From NCBI RefSeq assembly GCF_051131135.1, contig NZ_CP151274.1, positions 1,178,001-1,242,000 on the forward strand: a DNA stretch of 64,000 bases, in the 5' to 3' direction. The position numbers and the translations under genes were made by a program. Source of the stretch: Thermogladius sp023256015 (lineage in GTDB: Archaea > Thermoproteota > Thermoprotei_A > Sulfolobales > Desulfurococcaceae). Positions 59,482-64,000 of this stretch are shown in pieces (positions within the stretch are counted from its first letter, which is position 1; each line of letters opens with the position of its first letter). The notes beneath the pieces were generated by a model, which saw only the letters and a list, made by a program, of their open reading frames with translations, made no database searches and had not been told where the DNA came from.

Positions 59482-60737
59482 AGAGGGCCGAGTACGACGT
59501 CGTGGTTGTGGGGGGAGGGCCGGCGGGTATCGCCGCGGCCATTAGAGCGAGCGACCTGGGGCTTAGAACGCTGCTCGTCGAAAACAGGGAGAGACTGGGA
59601 GGCATCCCCCTCCAGTGCGTCCACACTGGGTTCGGGCTTCACTACTTCAAGGAGGACCTGACGGGCGGGGAGTTCATCGCTAGGCTCATCGACAGGCTGG
59701 AGTCTAAGGGGGTGGAGTACTGGGTCAGAGCGCACGTCCTCTCGCTGAGCGTTGAGGCGGACGGCTGGAAGAGGCTGGACATAGTGACCCGGCAGGGAGT
59801 AGTCGTGGCCAGGGCAAGGGCCGTCGTGTACGCCACCGGCGCCAGGGAGAGGACTCTCTTCGAGATAGGCGTTCACGGGGGCAGGCCCGACGGGGTCTAC
59901 ACGGCCGGGGAGGTCCAGACCCTCATGGACATCTACGGGGTCCTCCCGGGCAAGAGGGTCGTGATAATAGGCTCAGGCGACGTGGGGCTGATAATGGCTA
60001 GGAGGTTCGCGCTCGAGAAGGCCGAGGTGAAGGCGGTGGTCGAGGTAATGCCGTACCCGGGAGGGCTCATGAGGAACGTGGTGCAGTGCCTGAGGGACTT
60101 CAACATCCCGCTTCTGTTGAGCCACGTCGTGTTAAGGGTTGAGGGGAGGAAAAGGGTGGAGAAGGTCGTTGTCGCGAGGGTTGACGAGAGCCTGAGGCCC
60201 GTACCCGGCAGCGAGTTCGAGATACCCTGCGACACGGTCGTGGTCTCGGCCGGCCTCAGGCCCAACATCGACCTCTTGGAGAGGGCGGGCGTCGAGGTTG
60301 ACCCTGCCACTGGGGGGCCCGCCGTGAACGAGCTGCTCGAGACCAGCATACCGGGCGTTTTCGCCGCCGGTAACTCCCTCGTCGTAAACGACCTCGTCGA
60401 CTACGCAGTTGAGCAGGGGGAGCTGGCAGCCGAGGGGGCCAGGGCGTACGTGGAGTCGGGTGGGAGGCCTACGGGGAGGAGGGTGAGAGTGGTGAAGGGC
60501 AGGAACGTGAGGTTGGTCGTCCCGCAGTACCTGTCCGGCGAGAGGGACGCCCTCTTCTACGCCAGGGTGTCCTACCCCGAGCAGGACGTTGTCCTCCAGG
60601 TGCCGGAGGCGGGGCTGAGGGTCCCGCAGCTCGGGGTCAGGCCGCCGGAGATGCTGAGGTTCAGGCTCAGAGCAGAGAAGCTGAAGGGGGTGCTCGGGGA
60701 CGGGGATAGGGTCACAGTGGAGGTGGTGAAGAGGTGA
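59478..60737 (+). CDS. FAD/NAD(P)-binding oxidoreductase partner (GlpB-like position)
   Basis: A 419-residue pyridine nucleotide-disulfide oxidoreductase-type flavoprotein with two dinucleotide-binding motifs: VVVVGGGPAGIAAAIRASDL at the N terminus and VVIIGSGDVGLIMARRFALE near residue 155. PGVFAAGNSLVVNDLVDYAVEQG is the usual FAD-ribose segment. It stands between the GlpA-like protein and the DUF1667 protein, an arrangement also seen in bacteria, where the three form one dehydrogenase. GTG at 59478 was chosen for its GTGA overlap; the frame upstream is a shadow of glpA. Confidence 0.88.
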   Translation: MKRAEYDVVVVGGGPAGIAAAIRASDLGLRTLLVENRERLGGIPLQCVHTGFGLHYFKEDLTGGEFIARLIDRLESKGVEYWVRAHVLSLSVEADGWKRLDIVTRQGVVVARARAVVYATGARERTLFEIGVHGGRPDGVYTAGEVQTLMDIYGVLPGKRVVIIGSGDVGLIMARRFALEKAEVKAVVEVMPYPGGLMRNVVQCLRDFNIPLLLSHVVLRVEGRKRVEKVVVARVDESLRPVPGSEFEIPCDTVVVSAGLRPNIDLLERAGVEVDPATGGPAVNELLETSIPGVFAAGNSLVVNDLVDYAVEQGELAAEGARAYVESGGRPTGRRVRVVKGRNVRLVVPQYLSGERDALFYARVSYPEQDVVLQVPEAGLRVPQLGVRPPEMLRFRLRAEKLKGVLGDGDRVTVEVVKR

Positions 60738-61096
60738 GCGCGGTGGAGTTGGTGTGCGCTGTCTGCCCCGCCAGCTGTACGATGAGGGTCGTGGTCAGGG
60801 GCGGAGTGGTCGAGGTCACCGGCAACCGGTGCCCGAGAGGGGTGGAGTACGCGAGGCAGGAGATAGAGGCTCCCACGCGCTACGTCATATCCGTCGTTAG
60901 AGTTGTTGGGGGCGACGTGCCAACGGTCTCCGTCAAGACGAGGCGCCCGGTACCCAAAGACTGTATCTGGCTGGTAATGGAGAAGCTAAAGGACGCCGTC
61001 TTGACGGCGCCCGTCAACATAGGCGACGTAGTGTTGAGAGACGTCTGCGGTACTGAGGTGGTGGCCACGAGGAGGGTTGCGAGGGTGGCCACGTAG
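60734..61096 (+). CDS. DUF1667 cysteine-motif protein of the glycerol-3-phosphate dehydrogenase set
   Basis: A 120-residue protein with an N-terminal Cys cluster (VCAVCPASCTMRV, then NRCPRGVEYARQE), the pattern of DUF1667, followed by APTRYVISVVRV and a C-terminal domain. DUF1667 proteins are nearly always encoded after GlpA- and GlpB-like flavoproteins; the cluster probably binds iron-sulfur or zinc. The GTG start overlaps the previous stop, completing a four-gene operon with glpK. Confidence 0.85.
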   Translation: MSAVELVCAVCPASCTMRVVVRGGVVEVTGNRCPRGVEYARQEIEAPTRYVISVVRVVGGDVPTVSVKTRRPVPKDCIWLVMEKLKDAVLTAPVNIGDVVLRDVCGTEVVATRRVARVAT

Positions 61097-61181
61097 CAGG
61101 AGGGCCGGCCCGAGGATAACGAGCGCTGCTGCGTGGCGGTCAGCCCGGCCCTCGCGTGTACTCGGATAGTAGGCGCCTGGC

Positions 61182-61559
61182 TTAGGAGACCACGAGCTTC
61201 GCCGCCTCTACGGCCTTCTCCGCGTACGGCCTCGTGTAGAGCCTGGAAGGGGGTAGTCCCGTCTCCTCGTCGCCGTACATGGAGGGCTCCCTCTCCCTCC
61301 TCATCCACCTCGAGATGGCGGCGAGCTCGGGTATCTTGTCTCTGAACCAGTCGGGGAACCTGTCGGAGAGCTCTACTAGAACGGGGCCGACGTCATACCA
61401 TTTAGGGGGCTCTACGCCCACCAGTCTCAGCGACGCCTTGAGGGAGAGCTCTACAGCCTCCTGGCACTGCCTTATGGCGTACGCGTAGGAGCCCTCGCCC
61501 AACATCGTCTCGGCAACCCTTACCCGTTTCTCCGCCTCCTCGAGGTAGGACTTCGCCAT
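61182..61559 (-). CDS. HEPN domain protein (partner of an MNT nucleotidyltransferase)
   Basis: A 125-residue helical HEPN protein (YLEEAEKRVRVAETMLGEG, AYAIRQCQEAVELSLKASLR, a loop with PPKWYDVGPVL, and a final helix YTRPYAEKAVEAAKLVV). HEPN-MNT pairs are toxin-antitoxin modules in which HEPN is the RNase toxin and MNT modifies it. Here the protein contains no histidine, so the catalytic RX4-6H motif is absent and RNase activity is doubtful. It starts with ATG ten bases after the MNT stop, on the same strand. Confidence 0.82.
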   Translation of the reverse strand: MAKSYLEEAEKRVRVAETMLGEGSYAYAIRQCQEAVELSLKASLRLVGVEPPKWYDVGPVLVELSDRFPDWFRDKIPELAAISRWMRREREPSMYGDEETGLPPSRLYTRPYAEKAVEAAKLVVS

Positions 61560-61569
61560 CTCGACGTTG

Positions 61570-62070
61570 TTAAAGCTCGATCACCTCCCCGTACTTGTAC
61601 TCCCTCTTCAAGACGGACACCCACTTGCTGCCTACCCTCCTCCTCTCCGCACCGTACTCCTCCAGCCGCCTCCTCACCCCCTCTAGCACACCCGTCATGA
61701 AGCCGCCCCTGTCGTAGAGGACCCTCGCGTCGAACACGGCGTCGAGGTAGAGAGGTCTAGTAATAGAGGCCGACTCCCTGTCCAAGACGACGGGGGACAG
61801 GACCGGCCTTAGCCCCGCCTCTCTCAAGCAGTCGAAGACTGGTCGCAGGGCCTCCTCGACTAGGTCCAGCTCTCTGTGTACTTCCAGCCTGTCGCCCACT
61901 TCCTCCAGCACTACTATCAGGTCAATGTCGCTGTCAGACCTGTAGTCCCCCCTTGCCTAGGAGCCGTAGAGGACGAGGGAGACAAGCCTATCGCCGAAGA
62001 CGCCCTTGAAAGCGCTGACAAGCCCCTCAACCAACGCCTCTAGTAGCCTGTCCCTTGGAGGGCACTGCAT
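61570..62070 (-). pseudogene. MNT-type nucleotidyltransferase with an amber codon in its catalytic motif
   Basis: The frame from ATG at 62070 reads a MNT-family minimal nucleotidyltransferase: RLVSLVLYGS, then TAG at 61959-61957, then ARGDYRSDSDIDLIVVLEEV and about 120 further residues to the stop at 61570. The stop falls exactly at the variable position of GSxARGD, the catalytic signature, while everything before and after stays in one frame. It is therefore a single nonsense change (TAC or similar to TAG) in an otherwise well-preserved gene, or a sequencing error. It precedes the HEPN gene by ten bases. Confidence 0.75.
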
Positions 62071-62186
62071 CCCGTAGACTCTCGTGCAACTGTCTTTACA
62101 CAGTCTAATAAGGAGGTTAAGGCCCCGTCCGCCGAGGGCCCCTCTACCTTGCTGACCGTGCGATCAAAGGGTCTACGAATACAAAG

Positions 62187-62194
62187 CCTAAAAG
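62187..62194 (+). promoter_or_regulatory. TATA-like box that decides the start of the PLD-family gene
   Basis: CCTAAAAG is centred about 31 bases before the GTG at 62221. An in-frame TTG at 62149 lies upstream of the box and is therefore less likely. Confidence 0.4.
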
Positions 62195-62220
62195 CCGTCC
62201 ACCCCCTGATCGAGATAGGG

Positions 62221-62814
62221 GTGTTCGCGTTGAGGGGCGTGGGCCTGGGCGCCCTCGTGGCTGTCTTCATCGCCGGCCTAGTGGTGGGCTACTACGTGGC
62301 TCTACACGTGGCGGCCCCCGGGGTGCAGCAACCAGCGGTGCCCGAGGGGGGAGTCTTCTTCCTGCCTGACAGAGCGTACTACGGTAACCTGACCTACTAC
62401 CTGGACAGGGCGAACAAGAGCGTCTACGTCGTGATGTACGTCGTCAAGTACGACCCGAGCTACCCCGACGACCCGGTGAACAAGCTGTTGAGGAAGCTCG
62501 TAGACCTCTACAAGAAGGGCGTAGACGTGAGGGTGGTCGTAGACGACCAGACGCTAATTAGCTACCCCGACACCATCAACTACCTCGTTCAAAACGGCGT
62601 GCCCGTCAAGCTGGACGAGTCGAAGAGCGTCACCACACACGCCAAGATAGTCATCATCGACGGGAAGTACGTCTTCATAGGCAGCCACAACTGGACCGAG
62701 AGCGCGCTGACGAGGAACCACGAGACGACCCTGCTAGTCGACTCGACCAAGCTGGCACAGGAGGTCACGAGCTACTTCGAGAGCATATGGAGTAGTGGGA
62801 GGCCGCCCACGTAG
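62221..62814 (+). CDS. Membrane-anchored phospholipase D-family protein with one HKD motif
   Basis: About 197 residues: a short N terminus, a membrane helix (LGALVAVFIAGLVVGYYVAL) and a single PLD domain with HAKIVIIDGKYVFIGSHNW (catalytic His about 140) preceded by VVMYVVKYDP and GVDVRVVVDDQ. Single-HKD proteins of this size work as dimers and include nucleases of the Nuc/BfiI type as well as phospholipases. The anchor would place the domain outside the membrane. GTG at 62221 is preferred for promoter spacing; a TTG two codons later is also possible. Confidence 0.8.
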   Translation: MFALRGVGLGALVAVFIAGLVVGYYVALHVAAPGVQQPAVPEGGVFFLPDRAYYGNLTYYLDRANKSVYVVMYVVKYDPSYPDDPVNKLLRKLVDLYKKGVDVRVVVDDQTLISYPDTINYLVQNGVPVKLDESKSVTTHAKIVIIDGKYVFIGSHNWTESALTRNHETTLLVDSTKLAQEVTSYFESIWSSGRPPT

Positions 62815-62927
62815 CACCCGCCTACACGCCCCTCTGAGACCTCTTTTAACGCACCCCCCCAAAGCCTGCCTAACAGGGTGGGCTAGACACCACCCGGGCC
62901 CCGCCGCGTCCTGGAGTGCCGGGGCCC

Positions 62928-63761
62928 CTACTGCTGCCCCTGGGCCTGGGAGGCCCTCGACTTCTCCTCCACCGCCGCGGCTGTCTCCGACAGCCTCTTC
63001 AGCTGTGCGGCGAGGCCGCTGACCGCTGCCTTGAGCTCCCTGAGCTCCTCTCTCAGGGCCCTCGCAGTCTCCACCAGCCTACTGCTCTCCTCCAGCGCGC
63101 TGGCGAGGCTGCGCCTCCACACGAGGACCTGTGCCACCCTCCTCACCGATAAGTACTTGACCGCCCACCTCGGCAGTACGCCCGCCCTCCTCAGCTCTTC
63201 GATTTTCTTGGCGAGGGCCTGCGCGTCGACTCCCAGCTTACCGGCCGCGTCGCCGATGTCGGCAGACGAGGCTATGGCCTGCAGCACTTCGAGGTGCTCC
63301 TGCTTGATCTGGGGGCTGTAGCCGTAGAAGACCTCTAGGTAGTCCGCCAAGACCTCCTCCACGACCTCCCTCATCAGGGCGTAGAGCTCCTCGCTCTCCA
63401 CCAGGAAGACGTCCGACAACTGGACCACCCTGACACCCAGCCTCTCCGCGAGCTCCCTGGCCGCGTCGTCCGAGAAGCCCTTGCACACCACCATCGGCTT
63501 GGCGTTCACGAGCAGGGCGTTTACGTAGGCCTGCCTGACACCGCTCACGTCGAGCCTCCCGGCCTTCACCTCGACCGCGTAGACGTTCCCCTCGGAGTCC
63601 TCGGCGATCGCGTCGACCTCCCCAACCTCGACCCCGTTCACCACCACCCTCCTACCCGTCTCCAGCACCCTGAAACCCATCTCGCTGAGAACGCTCAGCG
63701 CGATCCTCTCGCTGGCCATCCACCGCCTCTTTGCGGACATGCCCGAAGCCATAGGCAGCAC
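62928..63761 (-). CDS. RecB-like PD-(D/E)XK nuclease-fold protein with C-terminal coiled coil
   Basis: A 277-residue protein with an N-terminal PD-(D/E)XK nuclease core: VGEVDAIAEDSEGNVYAVEV followed by KAG (Glu48, Asp50, Glu64, Lys66). A helix-turn-helix-like middle (EHLEVLQAIASSADIGDAAG) follows, then a coiled coil of about 60 residues at the C terminus. It matches archaeal proteins annotated as predicted RecB-family endonucleases, roles unknown, possibly DNA repair. GTG at 63761 is leaderless relative to TTTATTA on the minus strand; ATGs at 63752 and 63740 are alternatives. Confidence 0.78.
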   Translation of the reverse strand: MLPMASGMSAKRRWMASERIALSVLSEMGFRVLETGRRVVVNGVEVGEVDAIAEDSEGNVYAVEVKAGRLDVSGVRQAYVNALLVNAKPMVVCKGFSDDAARELAERLGVRVVQLSDVFLVESEELYALMREVVEEVLADYLEVFYGYSPQIKQEHLEVLQAIASSADIGDAAGKLGVDAQALAKKIEELRRAGVLPRWAVKYLSVRRVAQVLVWRRSLASALEESSRLVETARALREELRELKAAVSGLAAQLKRLSETAAAVEEKSRASQAQGQQ

Positions 63762-64000
63762 ACGGATCTATGAGGGCTTAGCGAGGTAATAAACGGGCAC
63801 GGTCGCCGGAGGAGCGGTGGAGTGGGCCCGGCCGCCTCTACCGGCCTATCGTTTGGAGTGCGGCTAGGCCTTTATACCGGTGAAACACGGACACTGTTAT
63901 AGGGGCTGTGACGACGACTCCACGACTCGGAGATCGGATGAAGGCTTGTTGGGGGGCCTCTGAGCCGGGGGGTGAAGAGGGCTGCAGGGCTGAGGGGTGA
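63762..64000. other. Right end of the window, mostly non-coding
   Basis: Contains the TTTATTA box (minus strand, about 63787-63793) for the RecB-like gene and two plus-strand TATA-like elements, CTTTATACC near 63870 and GTTATAGG near 63896, which could drive a gene or small RNA beyond the window. No convincing open frame or tRNA is visible. Confidence 0.35.

Noticed and set aside
45591..61959. Two genes (regulator at 45111 and MNT at 62070) interrupted by in-frame TAG, suggesting stop-codon recoding such as pyrrolysine
   Set aside because: TAG ends many intact genes in the window (for example both first GH57 genes, glgA and SufC's neighbours), and both interrupted genes lie in regions with other decayed genes. 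Nonsense mutation or sequence error is simpler.
63905..63985. Possible C/D box RNA (TGACGA, GGATGA, CTGA) near the right edge
   Set aside because: Boxes are imperfect and spacing is irregular; the sequence runs out before a flanking stem could be tested.
1..64000. tRNA, rRNA or insertion sequences with transposase
   Set aside because: I looked for T-loop and 3' end patterns and for transposase motifs and terminal inverted repeats and saw none convincing. A covariance-model tRNA search would settle this.

Overview
The window is about 64 kb of GC-rich archaeal DNA with tightly packed genes. Many genes start with TTG or GTG, many neighbours overlap by GTGA or TTGA, and TATA-like boxes lie about 25 bases before leaderless starts. 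GH57 glycoside hydrolases, a GTP-type PEP carboxykinase, GTGA-coupled ABC transporters, crenarchaeal-type Csa1/Csa3 remnants and a CRISPR repeat ending in ATTGAAAG point to a hyperthermophilic crenarchaeon (Thermoproteota), possibly a Thermofilum-like heterotroph. The genus is an inference. I found no rRNA or tRNA gene.

Layout. 1-8.2 kb: an alpha-glucan operon (maltokinase-like partial gene, GH57 amylase, GH57 4-alpha-glucanotransferase, glycogen synthase, a third GH57). 8.2-14.1 kb: a DHH phosphoesterase, then sufC-sufB-sufD flanked by two paralogous genes of unknown function. 14.2-22.7 kb: a molybdenum hydroxylase (large, FAD and 2Fe-2S subunits) followed by a branched-chain-amino-acid-type ABC transporter. 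22.7-28.4 kb (minus strand): PEP carboxykinase, an unknown gene, a PPC-domain gene, an aminotransferase and a dihydroorotase/allantoinase-family gene. 28.4-32.9 kb: a second molybdenum hydroxylase operon ending in a MoaD-like gene. 33-36.3 kb: pyrF-pyrE, divergent pyrB, and a ModD/NadC-like gene. 36.6-37.2 kb: a decayed vapBC pair. 37.2-42.9 kb: a peptide ABC transporter (permeases and binding protein) and an S9 peptidase. 43-46.1 kb: a NiFe-hydrogenase C-terminal remnant, an SSS symporter with a small membrane partner, and a regulator-like gene split by an amber codon.

46.2-53 kb is the accessory core. Two CRISPR arrays (7 and 18 repeats) point away from each other. Between them lies an inverted duplication of a roughly 305-base leader region. 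Each arm carries two copies of a 21-base palindrome and one GTGTAA/TTACAC palindrome at mirrored positions. Inside the arms are N-terminal fragments of csa3 and csa1 fused tail to tail by an apparent deletion. Beyond the larger array is an AT-richer block with a truncated thermonuclease-like gene and a radical SAM gene. Then come an intact cas6 and a gene combining a CARF-like domain with a C-terminal PIN nuclease domain, a candidate signal-activated RNase. No interference or cas1/cas2 genes are visible, so the arrays must depend on Cas proteins encoded elsewhere or be inactive.

53.4-61.1 kb holds glycerophosphodiester and glycerol metabolism: UgpQ, an MFS transporter, an alpha/beta hydrolase, and divergently glycerol kinase with a three-gene anaerobic glycerol-3-phosphate dehydrogenase set. 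61.2-63.8 kb holds a HEPN/MNT pair with an amber codon in the nucleotidyltransferase motif, a membrane-anchored PLD-family protein and a RecB-like nuclease. Decayed or interrupted genes cluster in the 36-37, 43-50 and 61-62 kb regions, while the metabolic operons look intact.
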